A model generated the notes under the pieces. That model saw only the letters and a program-made list of their open reading frames with translations. It was not told where the DNA came from and ran no database searches. A stretch of DNA of 64,000 bases from Plantactinospora soyae (lineage in GTDB: Bacteria; Actinomycetota; Actinomycetes; Mycobacteriales; Micromonosporaceae). The stretch lies in NCBI RefSeq assembly GCF_014874095.1, contig NZ_JADBEB010000001.1, positions 1,240,001 through 1,304,000 on the forward strand. The letters are read 5' to 3'. Position 1 is the stretch's first letter; each line of letters begins with the position of its first letter. A program made the position numbers and the translations under genes. This document shows positions 31,782 through 42,527 of this stretch, one piece after another.

Positions 31782-32531
31782 TCACCGACGGACGGCGTCG
31801 ATCCGCAGGCGTACGTAGTCGACGACGGGTTCGGGCAGCCGCCGCGCGACCGCCCGTACGAAGGGTCGGCGCCGCTCGGCCGGCAGTTCGCGCAGATGCG
31901 CGCCGAGTACGACGGTGCCGAGGAACGCCTCCAGCGGCTCGCCGGGCTCCAGTCGGGCCGGATCGGGCACCAGTTGGACGTCGATGTCGGTGAACCCGGC
32001 CCCGCGTAGCCGGGCGACGGTGTCGTCGACGCCGGAGAAGTTCCAGAAGCGTGCCTCGTCGGTGCCCCCGCTCACCTCGGCGAGGGCGCGGAGGACGCCG
32101 GCCACGTTGCCCCGGCCGCCGGCCTCGGCGACGAACCGGCCGCCGGGCCGGAGCGCGGCGCCGACGCCGTGGAACACCAGGTCGTGGTCGGGCAGCCAGT
32201 GCAGGGTGGCCACGCTGAACGCGGCGTCGACCCGCTCCGGCAGCCGCAGCGGTTCCCGCAGGTCGGCGTGGAGCACGGTGAGTCGGTCGCCGGCCCCGGA
32301 CAGCCGCTCGCCCAGCGCGGCGAGCATCCGCCGCGAGCCGTCGAGCGCGAGAACCCGCCCCGCCGGCAGGGCCGCGAGCAGCCTCTCGGTGTCCCGCCCG
32401 GTCCCGCACCCGAGGTCCAGCACGGTTTCGGTGCCGGCGAGGGGCAGCCGGGCCAACAGGTCGGTGCCCCAGTGCCGGTGCGGCAGCGGTAGTGCGTCGT
32501 AGCTGCGGGCGTCCCACTCCAGCAGATCCAT
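31782..32531 (-). CDS. SAM-dependent class I methyltransferase (trans-aconitate methyltransferase-like)
   Basis: 249 residues from ATG 32531 (GAGG 6 nt upstream). It opens MDLLEWDARSYDALPLPHRHWG. SAM motif I is VLDLGCGTGRDTERLL, with LALDGSRRML (acidic post-I) and SVATLHWLPDHDLVF (motif II region, as in Tam). It may methylate a small carboxylate or metabolite. It is divergent from a sensor kinase across a 32-bp palindrome that could control both. Confidence 0.88.
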   Translation of the reverse strand: MDLLEWDARSYDALPLPHRHWGTDLLARLPLAGTETVLDLGCGTGRDTERLLAALPAGRVLALDGSRRMLAALGERLSGAGDRLTVLHADLREPLRLPERVDAAFSVATLHWLPDHDLVFHGVGAALRPGGRFVAEAGGRGNVAGVLRALAEVSGGTDEARFWNFSGVDDTVARLRGAGFTDIDVQLVPDPARLEPGEPLEAFLGTVVLGAHLRELPAERRRPFVRAVARRLPEPVVDYVRLRIDAVRR

Positions 32532-32587
32532 GCTCGTCCTCGACTTCCCATCGCCGTTCCGACCTGGGCCGACACTAATCCCGCGTT

Positions 32588-32619
32588 CCGCATTCTGGTA
32601 CGACGGTACCAAAATGCGG
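32588..32619. promoter_or_regulatory. 32-bp palindrome, probable operator
   Basis: CCGCATTCTGGTAC (32588-32601), spacer GACG, then GTACCAAAATGCGG (32606-32619). The arms match at 13 of 14 positions. It lies 57 nt upstream of the methyltransferase start and upstream of the probable kinase start, as expected for a TetR- or MarR-type repressor site controlling one or both. No such repressor gene is adjacent. Confidence 0.7.
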
Positions 32620-32700
32620 GAGGACCGGCGCGGGCAGGTCTCGCCCGACTCGTACTTTGGGCCGATCTGGGCGCGGCATCGACACTCGTACGATTGGTTG

Positions 32701-33834
32701 GTGCCCAACCTCCTCCGCTCCGGGTGGGACGAGCCGCGTCCGCCGCACCCCCCGCGCCGGATGTGGCAGGACTGGGCGCTGGTGGGGCTGCTCATGCCGG
32801 CCGCCGCGCTGGAGGGGATCCTGCGGCCCGACGTCCCGTGGCGGGTCCTCTCGGTGGTCGTCGCGGTCGGGCTGGTGCCCACGCTGTTGTGGCGGCGGAC
32901 CAGACCCCTGCTGATGGTCGCGATCGCCTTCGGCACCTGTGGACTGGCCGCGCTCGTGGTCGGCGCCGATGTCCAGCTCGACACGATGGTGTACCTGCTG
33001 CTCCTGGCGTACTCGTTGTTCCGGTGGGGGTCCGGCCGGGACATCGTGCTCGGCTCGGCGATCGTGGTCGCCCGGATCTGCCTCTCGATAGCCCTGGGCT
33101 CGCTCAGCCTCCCCGACGCGATCGGCGGATTCGCCGTCCTGTTCTCGGTCACCGCCCTGGGCGCGGCGTTGCGCTACCGGGCCCGGTCCCGGAGCCGCGA
33201 GCTGGACCAGGTCAAGCTGCTCGAACGCGAACGGCTGGCCCGGGACCTGCACGACACCGTCGCCCACCACGTCTCGGCGATGGCGATCCGGGCCCAGGCC
33301 GGCCTCGCGACGTCGACCTCGCAACCGGGCGCCGCGACCGACGCGCTCCGGGTGATCGAGGCCGAGGCGTCGCGCGCCCTCACCGAGATGCGCGCCATGG
33401 TGCGGGTCCTGCGCCGGGACCAGCCCGCCGACCTCGCGCCCAACCCACGCGTCGGCGATCTCGGACAACTCGCCGGCCGATCCTCCTCCGGCCCGTCCGT
33501 CGAGGTGGAACTCGTCGGCGACCTCGACGACCTTCCGCCGTCGGTGGGAACCGCGATCTACCGGCTCGCCCAGGAGTCGGTCACCAACGCCCGCCGGCAC
33601 GCGCGGCACGCGACCCGGATCGAGGTTCGGGTCGCCACCGACGCGACCTCGGTGCACCTGCGGGTGAGCGACGACGGCGACACCGCGTCCGTCCGCCCGA
33701 CCCCGTCGCACGGGTACGGGCTGCTCGGCATGATCGAACGCGCCGACCTGCTCGGCGGCACCTGCGAGGCCGGTCCGAACCCCGGTCGGGGCTGGACGGT
33801 GACCGCCGTACTGCCCCGGGACGCGTCGGCCTGA
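32701..33834 (+). CDS. Sensor histidine kinase, NarL/DesK type
   Basis: 377 residues from GTG 32701. The start is uncertain: ATG 32614 lies within the palindrome, while TACGAT at 32689-32694 would give a leaderless mRNA beginning at the GTG. About five membrane helices (residues ~25-155) precede the HisKA_3 dimerisation helix with the phospho-His in RLARDLHDTVAHHVSAMA. The ATPase domain has the N-box AQESVTNARRHARHA and the glycine box SHGYGLLGMIERADLLGG. It should sense a membrane or soluble signal and phosphorylate the overlapping response regulator. Confidence 0.88.
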   Translation: MPNLLRSGWDEPRPPHPPRRMWQDWALVGLLMPAAALEGILRPDVPWRVLSVVVAVGLVPTLLWRRTRPLLMVAIAFGTCGLAALVVGADVQLDTMVYLLLLAYSLFRWGSGRDIVLGSAIVVARICLSIALGSLSLPDAIGGFAVLFSVTALGAALRYRARSRSRELDQVKLLERERLARDLHDTVAHHVSAMAIRAQAGLATSTSQPGAATDALRVIEAEASRALTEMRAMVRVLRRDQPADLAPNPRVGDLGQLAGRSSSGPSVEVELVGDLDDLPPSVGTAIYRLAQESVTNARRHARHATRIEVRVATDATSVHLRVSDDGDTASVRPTPSHGYGLLGMIERADLLGGTCEAGPNPGRGWTVTAVLPRDASA

Positions 33835-34520
33835 TGAGCATCCGGGTGGTCGTCGCCGACGACCAGGAGATCGTCCGTACCGGGCTGACGATGATCCTCA
33901 ACGCCCAACCGGGGATCGAGGTGATCGGCGAGGCCGCCGACGGGCGGCGGGCGGTCGAACTCGCCCGGCGGCTCCGACCCGACGTCTGCCTGTTCGACAT
34001 CCGGATGCCCGGCGTCGACGGCATCGAGGCCACCCGTACCCTCGCCGGACCGACCGTGGACGACCCGCTCGCCGTCGTCGTCATCACCACCTTCGACCTC
34101 GACGACTACGTCTACGCCGCCCTCCGGGCCGGCGCCCGGGGCTTCCTGCTCAAGGACGCCGGGCCGGACCTGCTCGCCCAGGCCGTCCACGCCGCCGCCC
34201 ACGGCGACGCGCTGATCGCCCCGAGCATCACCACCCGGCTGCTCAAGGCGTTCGCCGACGCCGGGCCCACCGGACCACCGAGGCAACCCGTCGAGGCGCT
34301 CACGGACCGCGAGGAACAGGTCCTCGCCACCGTCGCGCGTGGACGGACGAACGGTGAGATCGCCGCCGAGCTGTACATCACGCTCAGCACCGTCAAGACC
34401 CACATCGCCAGCCTGATGGCCAAGCTCGGCGCCCGGAACCGCGTCGAGATCGCCATCTGGGCCTACGAGACCAACCGGGTCAGGAACGGGCCCGGCCGGG
34501 GCGGCAGTCCCCGCCGTTGA
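33834..34520 (+). CDS. Response regulator, NarL/FixJ type
   Basis: 228 residues. The ATG overlaps the kinase stop (ATGA), so the two are translationally coupled. The receiver has the acidic pair ADDQE, phospho-Asp in LFDIRMPGVDG and Lys in LLKDAGP. The LuxR-type helix-turn-helix is LTDREEQVLATVARGRTNGEIAAELYITLSTVKTHIASL in sequence order, from about residue 160. It is the cognate partner of the upstream kinase. Possible targets include the divergent methyltransferase and the DUF2306 gene downstream. Confidence 0.95.
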   Translation: MSIRVVVADDQEIVRTGLTMILNAQPGIEVIGEAADGRRAVELARRLRPDVCLFDIRMPGVDGIEATRTLAGPTVDDPLAVVVITTFDLDDYVYAALRAGARGFLLKDAGPDLLAQAVHAAAHGDALIAPSITTRLLKAFADAGPTGPPRQPVEALTDREEQVLATVARGRTNGEIAAELYITLSTVKTHIASLMAKLGARNRVEIAIWAYETNRVRNGPGRGGSPRR

Positions 34521-34756
34521 CCGGCTTCCGGCGGACGTGCCGTTCCCGGCCTTGACCACGGCCCACGCCGAAAGTACGGCCCGTCTCCCGGACCATCGAC
34601 CGGGAAGGCTCGGGCCCATCTGCCGATGAGCGCTCACCGGCCCGGCCGGCACCATCGAGTTCTGACGACGGACCACGACACGGGTGGTTCCCCGTCCCCA
34701 CGCCTCGCCCCGCGGCGACCGGCCGACGGACCGCCAGAACCGACGAAGGGAACGCC

Positions 34757-35509
34757 GTGACCTCCTCCGCCAAGTCGACGTGGCTCGTGCCCACCCTGCT
34801 GATCATTCTCACCGCCGTTCCGGTGGTCGCCGGTGCCGTCCGGGTGGCCGAACTGACCGGCGGCGCGGAGGTAACCCCGGAGAACGCCCGGTTCGTCGCC
34901 GCTCCGGTACCCGTGCTGCTGCACATCGTCGGCGCCACCCTGTTCTGCGTCCTGGGTGCCTTCCAGTTCGTTCCCGGGCTCCGCCGCCGGAAGCCCGGCT
35001 GGCACCGGATCGCCGGGCGGGTGCTGGTACCGGCCGGACTCGTCGCCGCCCTCTCCGGCCTCTGGATGACGCTGTTCTATCCGCAGCCGCCCGGCGACGG
35101 CGAACTCCTGACCGGGTTCCGGCTCCTGTTCGGCTCCGCGATGGCGGTCTGCATCGTCCTCGGCTTCGTCGCCGTACGACGCCGGAACTTCGCCAGGCAC
35201 CGCGGCTGGATGATCCGCGGTTACGCCATCGCCCAGGGCGCCGGGACCCAGGCGTTGACCCACCTGCCCTGGATGCTGGTCCTCGGCACCCCCGGCGAGA
35301 CCGCCAGGGCGCTGCTGGTCGCCCTCGGCTGGGTGATCAACCTCGCCGTCGCCGAGTGGATCATCCGTCGCCGGCCGACCAGGGCGAGCCGGTCCGCCGG
35401 TGGCGTCAGTCGGCCAGCTCGACGACGTCCAGCGCGCCCGAGCCGTAGCTCGCCCGAACCCGCTTCTTGTCGAACTTCCCCACCGACGTCTTCGGTACCG
35501 TCTCGATGA
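34757..35509 (+). CDS. DUF2306-like four-helix membrane protein with antisense-overlapping tail
   Basis: 250 residues from GTG 34757 (AAGGGAAC upstream). About six hydrophobic segments, including VPTLLIILTAVPVVAGAV, VLLHIVGATLFCVLGAFQF and LLFGSAMAVCIVLGFVAV. The conserved HRIAGRVLV and FARHRGWMIRGYAIAQGAG blocks support DUF2306. The final ~38 residues (from about SAGGVSRPARRR) are Arg/Ser/Pro-rich and are encoded opposite the 3' end of the acyl-CoA ligase. This suggests the original stop codon was lost. It lies 236 nt downstream of the response regulator, so co-regulation is possible. Confidence 0.78.
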   Translation: MTSSAKSTWLVPTLLIILTAVPVVAGAVRVAELTGGAEVTPENARFVAAPVPVLLHIVGATLFCVLGAFQFVPGLRRRKPGWHRIAGRVLVPAGLVAALSGLWMTLFYPQPPGDGELLTGFRLLFGSAMAVCIVLGFVAVRRRNFARHRGWMIRGYAIAQGAGTQALTHLPWMLVLGTPGETARALLVALGWVINLAVAEWIIRRRPTRASRSAGGVSRPARRRPARPSRSSPEPASCRTSPPTSSVPSR

Positions 35510-37052
35510 ACGCCCAGCGCTCCGGCAACTGCCACCGGGCCACCCGCTCGGCGAGGAAGTCGCGCAGTTCCTCCGCGCTCGCCGTGGCGCCCTGGTGCAG
35601 CACCACCGTCGCGAGTGGACGCTCGTCCCAGCGCGGGTCGGGCACCCCGACAACGCACGCCTCCAGCACCGCCGGATGCGCCATCAGCGCGTTCTCCAGC
35701 TCGACCGAGGAGATCCACTCTCCGCCCGACTTGATCACGTCCTTGGCCCGGTCGGTGAGGGTGATGAAGCCGTCCGCCGAGAGGGTGCCGACGTCCCCGG
35801 TACGCAGCCAGCCGTCCCGGAACTTCTCCGGGTCGGGTTCGTCGTCACCGACGTACCGGGCGGTCACCCAGGGCCCCCGGACCTCCAGCTCGCCGACGGC
35901 CTGGCCGTCGGCGGGCAACTGCTCGCCCAGCGGGCCGACGATCCGGGCCGCCACCCCGGCCGGCACCCGCCCCTGGCTGTAGCGGTAGCGCCAGGCGTCG
36001 TCCCCGCTCGCGCCGGCCGGCGGCCGGGCCACCGAGCCGAGCGGCGACATCTCGGTCATTCCCCAGGCGTGGATCACGTCGATCCGGTGCCGGTCGGCGA
36101 AGGCGTGCATCAGCGCGGGCGGGCAGGCGGAGCCGCCGACGATCACCTCGGTGAGCGAGGAGGTGTCCACCTCGTTGGCGTCCAGGTGGGTGAGCAGGTC
36201 GGTCCAGATGGTCGGCACCGCACCGGCCAGGGTCGGCCGCTCGGCGGCGATCATCTCGGCGATCGGGGCGCCCTGGAGGAACCGGTCCGGCATGATCAGC
36301 GAGGCGCCGGACATGAACGCCGCGTAGGGGATGCCCCAGGACATCGCGTGGAACATCGGCACGATCGCGAGTTCCCGGGTGGTCGGGCCGAGCCCGAAGG
36401 ACTCCGGCAGGCAGATCTGCACCGAGTGCAGCCAGATCGACCGGTGCGAGTACGCGACGCCCTTCGGGTTGCCGGTCGTACCCGAGGTGTAGCAGAGCGC
36501 CGCCGCGTCCCGCTCGTCCAGCTCCGGCCAGTCGTACCGGACCGGCTTGTCCCGGACCAGATCGGCCCACCGGTGTACGGCGATCCGCCCGCCGCCCGCC
36601 GCCAGCAGCGGGGCCGGGTCACCGGGCCCGGCCACCACCACGTGCTCTACAGTGGACATCTCGGGCAACGCCTTGGCCAGCAGCGGAATCAGGGTCGAGT
36701 CGACCAGCACCACCCGATCCGCGGCGTGGGTGGCGATGTAGGCCACCTGATCCGGAAAGAGGCGGATGTTCAGCGTGTGCAGCACCGCACCCATGCTCGG
36801 CACCGCGAAGTAGGCGACCAGGTGTTCGGCGTTGTTCCACATGAAGGTGGCCACCCGCTGATCGCCGGTCACCCCGAGTTCGTCGCGCAGCGCGTGCGCG
36901 AGCTGGGCCGCCGCCGCTCCGACCTCGGCGTAGGTCATCCGCCGGGAACCGTCTCCGACCCAGGTGACCACCTCGGCGGCGCCGTGCACCGTACTGCCGT
37001 GTTCGAGGATCCGGGAAATCTGCAGGGGCGCGTCCATCATCGTGCTACGCAT
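35406..37052 (-). CDS. Fatty-acyl-CoA synthetase (ANL superfamily, long/medium chain)
   Basis: 548 residues from ATG 37052. Motif A3 is LCYTSGTTGNPKGVAYSHRS. GWGMTE-type motif A5 appears as HAWGMTEMSPLG, motif A7 as GWLRTGDVG, and A8 as DRAKDVIKSGGEWISSVELEN. The catalytic Lys is in KTSVGKFDKK near the C-terminus. It adenylates a fatty acid and transfers it to CoA for beta-oxidation or lipid synthesis. Its 3' end overlaps the convergent membrane protein gene by 104 bp. Confidence 0.94.
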   Translation of the reverse strand: MRSTMMDAPLQISRILEHGSTVHGAAEVVTWVGDGSRRMTYAEVGAAAAQLAHALRDELGVTGDQRVATFMWNNAEHLVAYFAVPSMGAVLHTLNIRLFPDQVAYIATHAADRVVLVDSTLIPLLAKALPEMSTVEHVVVAGPGDPAPLLAAGGGRIAVHRWADLVRDKPVRYDWPELDERDAAALCYTSGTTGNPKGVAYSHRSIWLHSVQICLPESFGLGPTTRELAIVPMFHAMSWGIPYAAFMSGASLIMPDRFLQGAPIAEMIAAERPTLAGAVPTIWTDLLTHLDANEVDTSSLTEVIVGGSACPPALMHAFADRHRIDVIHAWGMTEMSPLGSVARPPAGASGDDAWRYRYSQGRVPAGVAARIVGPLGEQLPADGQAVGELEVRGPWVTARYVGDDEPDPEKFRDGWLRTGDVGTLSADGFITLTDRAKDVIKSGGEWISSVELENALMAHPAVLEACVVGVPDPRWDERPLATVVLHQGATASAEELRDFLAERVARWQLPERWAFIETVPKTSVGKFDKKRVRASYGSGALDVVELAD

Positions 37053-37105
37053 GGGCAACAACCTAGTGTCGCAGTTCACAACCTGACCACCCTTGGAGTA
37101 CCCCG

Positions 37106-37600
37106 ATGACCAGTATTCCGTGGGCCGAGTCGTACCTCGGCCAGCTCCGGGCGCTCGCCGGTGACCGGACCTTGATGTTCGTCGGAGCCCGGGCGGTGGT
37201 CCGGGACGCGGCCGGCCAGGTGCTGCTGATCGAGCGCTCCGACAACGGCTACTGGGCGCTGCCGGCCGGTGCGATGGAACTCGGCGAGTCGATCTCCCAG
37301 TGCGCCGTCCGGGAGGTCTGGGAGGAGACCGGACTCACCGCGAGCGCGGTCACCCCGTTCGCCATGCACACCGGCCCGGACCGCACCTTCACCAACATGT
37401 ACGGCGACACGTACCAGCTCTTCGTGGTCGCCTTCCGGGTCGACGCCTGGGCGGGCGAACTGGTCACCAGCACGGACGAGACCACCAACGCCGGCTTCTA
37501 TCCGGCCCGGGCGCTGCCGGCACCGGTCTCCGGCACCGTGCTGGAGACCCTGGACGACCTGGCCACCTTCGAACAGACCGGTCAGGTAGTGCTGAAGTAG
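37106..37600 (+). CDS. Nudix hydrolase
   Basis: 164 residues. The Nudix box GX5EX7REUXEEXGU is complete: GAMELGESISQCAVREVWEE then TGL. It opens MTSIPWAESYLGQLRALAGD, with MFVGARAVVRDAAGQVLLIE forming the first strands and WALPAGAMELGES following. It hydrolyses a nucleoside diphosphate linked to another moiety; the specificity is not predictable. It is divergent from the acyl-CoA synthetase (53 nt) and convergent with the DHA2 exporter. Confidence 0.94.
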   Translation: MTSIPWAESYLGQLRALAGDRTLMFVGARAVVRDAAGQVLLIERSDNGYWALPAGAMELGESISQCAVREVWEETGLTASAVTPFAMHTGPDRTFTNMYGDTYQLFVVAFRVDAWAGELVTSTDETTNAGFYPARALPAPVSGTVLETLDDLATFEQTGQVVLK

Positions 37601-37651
37601 CCGGCGGCGCCCGGAGCAGGGGTGGCGGCGGTGGCGGCGGTGGCCGGAGCC

Positions 37652-39641
<1,990 letters not shown>

Positions 39642-41582
39642 ATGGCGACAGACGCAGCGGAACAGCGCCGCCTGGCCGCAGTGGTGGAGAGCTGGCTCGG
39701 ACGCGGCGTACTGGTGGTCGGCGACGCGATGTTGGACGAGTGGCGGTTCGCCGAGTCGGATCGACTCTGTCGGGAGGCACCGGCACCGGTACTCACCCTG
39801 CGCCGCCGACTCTGCGCGGCCGGCGGTGCCGCGAACACCGCCGTCAACCTCACCGCGCTCGGTGGCCGGGCCACCCTGGTCGCCCCGGTCGGCGCCGACG
39901 TCGCCGGTGACGAACTGCACGACTGTCTCGACCGGGCCGGCGTCTGGGACCGGACCATCAGTCAGCCCGGCCGCCCCACCCCGGTGAAGCGGCGGCTGCT
40001 CGCCGCCGACCAGATCCTGCTGCGCGAGGACGAGGGCGACGCCGACGAGAGCCTGCCCGAGGAGGGCGTACGCCGGTTGTTGAGCGCGCTCGCGCACGCC
40101 ACCGAGGAACTACGGGTGGACCAGGACGGTCAACCGCCGACGCTGGTGGTCTGCGACTACGGGCTGGGCGCGCTGCCCGAGGCGGTACGCGACTGGCTGG
40201 TGGAGCATCGCGACCGCTTCGCGACGGTGGCCCTGGACGCCCACGATCTCGCCCACTGGCGCGGACTGGCGCCGACCGTGGTGACCCCGAGCTTCGCCGA
40301 GGCGACCCGGCTGCTCAGCGGACCGACCCCGGACGGGGCCCGGTCCCGGCCGTCGTCGGCGGTCGCCGGTACCCGGGTCAGCGTCGCCGAGGACGGCACG
40401 ACCAGTTCCGTCGGCGGACGGGACGTCCACGCCGGTGCCGGAGACGACGACTCCGGCGACAGCGGCGGTGACCGGACCGGACCGCCCACCTCCGACGGTG
40501 GGTCGTCGGGCTCCGACGGTGGGTCGGGTGGCGACGGCATCTCGGTGACCAGTGACGAGATCGGAGTCTCCGGCGACGACATCGTGGTGGCCGGCGACGA
40601 GACGTCGAGTGCCGCCGGGGGGCGACCCGTCGCCGACGGGGGCGCCAGCCGGGCGGTCGTCGCGCAGGCCCGGCTCGCCGAGTTGCGCGAGCGTACCGGC
40701 GCCGACGTGGTGGCGGTCACCCTGGACACCGAGGGTGCCGTGGTGGGCGGCGCCGACGGCCGGTCCCGGCGCAGCCACGCCACCCCGGTGCCGGCCAGTT
40801 ACGCCGTCGGCGCCGGCGACGCGTACCTGGCCGCCATGACGCTGGCCCTGGCCGCCGAGGCGCCGCTGCCCACCGCCGCCCAACTCGCCCAGCTGGCCGC
40901 GACCATCACGGTCTCGGACACCGGCACCTGCGTCTGCCTCCGCGAGGACCTGCTCGCCGCGCTCGGCCCGGCGCGGGACGACCGGCCCCGGATCGTGCTC
41001 GGCCAGGACGCCCTGATCGAACTCGTCGGCCGGCGCCGGGCCGAGGGGCGCAGCATCGTCTTCACCAACGGCTGCTTCGACGTGCTGCACCGGGGACACG
41101 TGCGCTATCTCGACCAGGCCCGCAGCCTCGGCGACCTGCTGGTGGTCGCGGTCAATTCCGACGACAGCGTGCGCCGGATCAAGGGCACGGACCGGCCGGT
41201 GAACTCGGTGGAGGACCGGGTGGCGGTGCTCGCCGCGCTGTCCTGTGTGGACCACGTAGTGATCTTCGAGGAGGACTCGCCGGCCGCGCTCATCGAGGCC
41301 GTCCGCCCCGACCTGTACGTCAAGGGCGGCGACTACCCGCCGGAGATGGTTCCGGAGGCACCCCTGGTACGTCGACTCGGCGGCGAGGTACGCACCCTCG
41401 GCTACGTACCCGACCGCTCCACCTCGGCGGTCATCGACCGGATCCGGTCACACGGCGACGACCGGCGTCCGGTCCTGGCCGACGTCGCCGAGCACGCCGC
41501 CCCGGCCGGCGCCCCCGAACCGGCCGACACCGGCGGTACGGCGGACGCCGAGGCGGTGTCGGCGCCGAGCCACCGGGCGTGA
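39642..41582 (+). CDS. hldE: Bifunctional heptose-7-phosphate kinase / heptose-1-phosphate adenylyltransferase (HldE-like)
   Basis: 646 residues from ATG 39642. The N-terminal PfkB-type kinase has VLVVGDAMLDEW, GGAANTAVNLTALGG and the catalytic GAGDAYLAA. The C-terminal nucleotidyltransferase has VFTNGCFDVLHRGHVRYLDQ with the HxGH motif and RIKGTDRPVN. In Gram-negatives HldE makes ADP-heptose for lipopolysaccharide; in actinomycetes ADP-heptose feeds other glycosylation or natural products. Anomaly: about 115 residues of Ser/Gly/Asp-rich low-complexity sequence (DNA ~40320-40668) interrupt the kinase domain between TPSFAEATRLLS and RLAELRERTG. A glycosyltransferase overlaps downstream. Confidence 0.9.
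   Translation: MATDAAEQRRLAAVVESWLGRGVLVVGDAMLDEWRFAESDRLCREAPAPVLTLRRRLCAAGGAANTAVNLTALGGRATLVAPVGADVAGDELHDCLDRAGVWDRTISQPGRPTPVKRRLLAADQILLREDEGDADESLPEEGVRRLLSALAHATEELRVDQDGQPPTLVVCDYGLGALPEAVRDWLVEHRDRFATVALDAHDLAHWRGLAPTVVTPSFAEATRLLSGPTPDGARSRPSSAVAGTRVSVAEDGTTSSVGGRDVHAGAGDDDSGDSGGDRTGPPTSDGGSSGSDGGSGGDGISVTSDEIGVSGDDIVVAGDETSSAAGGRPVADGGASRAVVAQARLAELRERTGADVVAVTLDTEGAVVGGADGRSRRSHATPVPASYAVGAGDAYLAAMTLALAAEAPLPTAAQLAQLAATITVSDTGTCVCLREDLLAALGPARDDRPRIVLGQDALIELVGRRRAEGRSIVFTNGCFDVLHRGHVRYLDQARSLGDLLVVAVNSDDSVRRIKGTDRPVNSVEDRVAVLAALSCVDHVVIFEEDSPAALIEAVRPDLYVKGGDYPPEMVPEAPLVRRLGGEVRTLGYVPDRSTSAVIDRIRSHGDDRRPVLADVAEHAAPAGAPEPADTGGTADAEAVSAPSHRA
40320..40668 (+). repeat. Low-complexity insertion in the HldE kinase domain
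   Basis: About 115 codons rich in Ser, Gly, Asp and Thr, with short imperfect repeats such as the doubled tccgacggtgggtcg near 40492-40525. It maintains the frame and is absent from typical HldE kinases, where the flanking segments are close together. Confidence 0.7.
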
Positions 41583-42508
41583 ACCGGCCGGACCCGATCA
41601 CCCGGCCCCTCGACCCGGGCAGCCGGGACGACTTCCGGGCGCCGAGGCTGCTGGACGTGCTCATCCCGACCCGGAACCGGCCCGCCGAACTGGCCGTCAC
41701 CCTGGCCGGTCTGGCCGGACAGCAGCACGGCGCTGCCGGTTTCGGAGTGGTGGTCAGCGACCAGTCCGACGGCGGGCCCGGCTGGGCCGAACCGGCGGCG
41801 GCCACGATGGTCCGGGTACTGCGCCACCGGGGTCATCCGGTCCTGCTGACCCGGCGGCTTCCCCGGCGCGGCCTGGCCGAACACCGGGCGTACCTGCTCG
41901 ACGCCTCCGTCGCCCGGTACGTCCTCTACCTCGACGACGACGTCTGGCTCGAACCGGGCACCATCGACCGGCTGCTCGCCGCGATCGAGGAGCTGGACTG
42001 CGGTTTCGTCGGCAACGCGGTGCACGGGCTGTCCTATCTCGACGACGTACGCCCGGAGACCCACCGGCACTACGTCGAGTGGCCGGGGCCGCCGAGCCCG
42101 GAGCTGCCCCGCCCCGGCACACCGGAGTGGGACCGGGCGCAGATCCATTCGGCCGCCAACCTGCTGCACGTCACCGCGGCCCGTCGCCTGCCGCCGGGCC
42201 AGTGGCGGGCGTACAAGGTCTCCTGGATCGGCGGATGTGTGCTCTACGACCGGTCCCGGCTGCGCGACGCCGGCGGGTTCGACTTCTGGCACCGGCTCGA
42301 CCCGGGGCACCAGGGCGAGGACGTGGCCGCCCAACTCGCGGTGATGAGCCGGTACGCCGGGGCCGGCGTACTGCCCAGCGGGGCGTACCACCTGGAGGCG
42401 CCGACCACGGTCACCGAGCGGACCGAGGAGGCCTGGGAGGCCGTACTCGCGGACGGCTCGGGCGTGGGGCCGGCCGTCGACCGGTCGCCACCGGCACAGC
42501 CCGGCTGA
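41579..42508 (+). CDS. Family 2 glycosyltransferase
   Basis: 309 residues. The GTG start overlaps the hldE stop (GTGA), so the two genes are co-translated. The GT-A fold has LLDVLIPTRNRPAELAVTLAG at the N-terminus, the DXD metal site as YLDDDVW, and an acceptor-side block KVSWIGGCVLYDRSRLRDAGGF. It probably adds a sugar, plausibly a heptose from the upstream HldE product, to an unknown acceptor. It is convergent with eccE. Confidence 0.88.
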   Translation: MNRPDPITRPLDPGSRDDFRAPRLLDVLIPTRNRPAELAVTLAGLAGQQHGAAGFGVVVSDQSDGGPGWAEPAAATMVRVLRHRGHPVLLTRRLPRRGLAEHRAYLLDASVARYVLYLDDDVWLEPGTIDRLLAAIEELDCGFVGNAVHGLSYLDDVRPETHRHYVEWPGPPSPELPRPGTPEWDRAQIHSAANLLHVTAARRLPPGQWRAYKVSWIGGCVLYDRSRLRDAGGFDFWHRLDPGHQGEDVAAQLAVMSRYAGAGVLPSGAYHLEAPTTVTERTEEAWEAVLADGSGVGPAVDRSPPAQPG

Positions 42509-42527
42509 GTCGACCGGCGCCCCGGGA

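Noticed and set aside
32532-33152. An in-frame N-terminal extension of the methyltransferase across the palindrome and into the kinase gene
   Set aside because: The extension is Ser/Thr/Arg-rich without homology. The methyltransferase has a good ribosome-binding site at 32531.
37612-37645. GGCGGT/GGTGGC run as a regulatory repeat
   Set aside because: A short low-complexity GC stretch between convergent genes; it has no symmetry or positional meaning.
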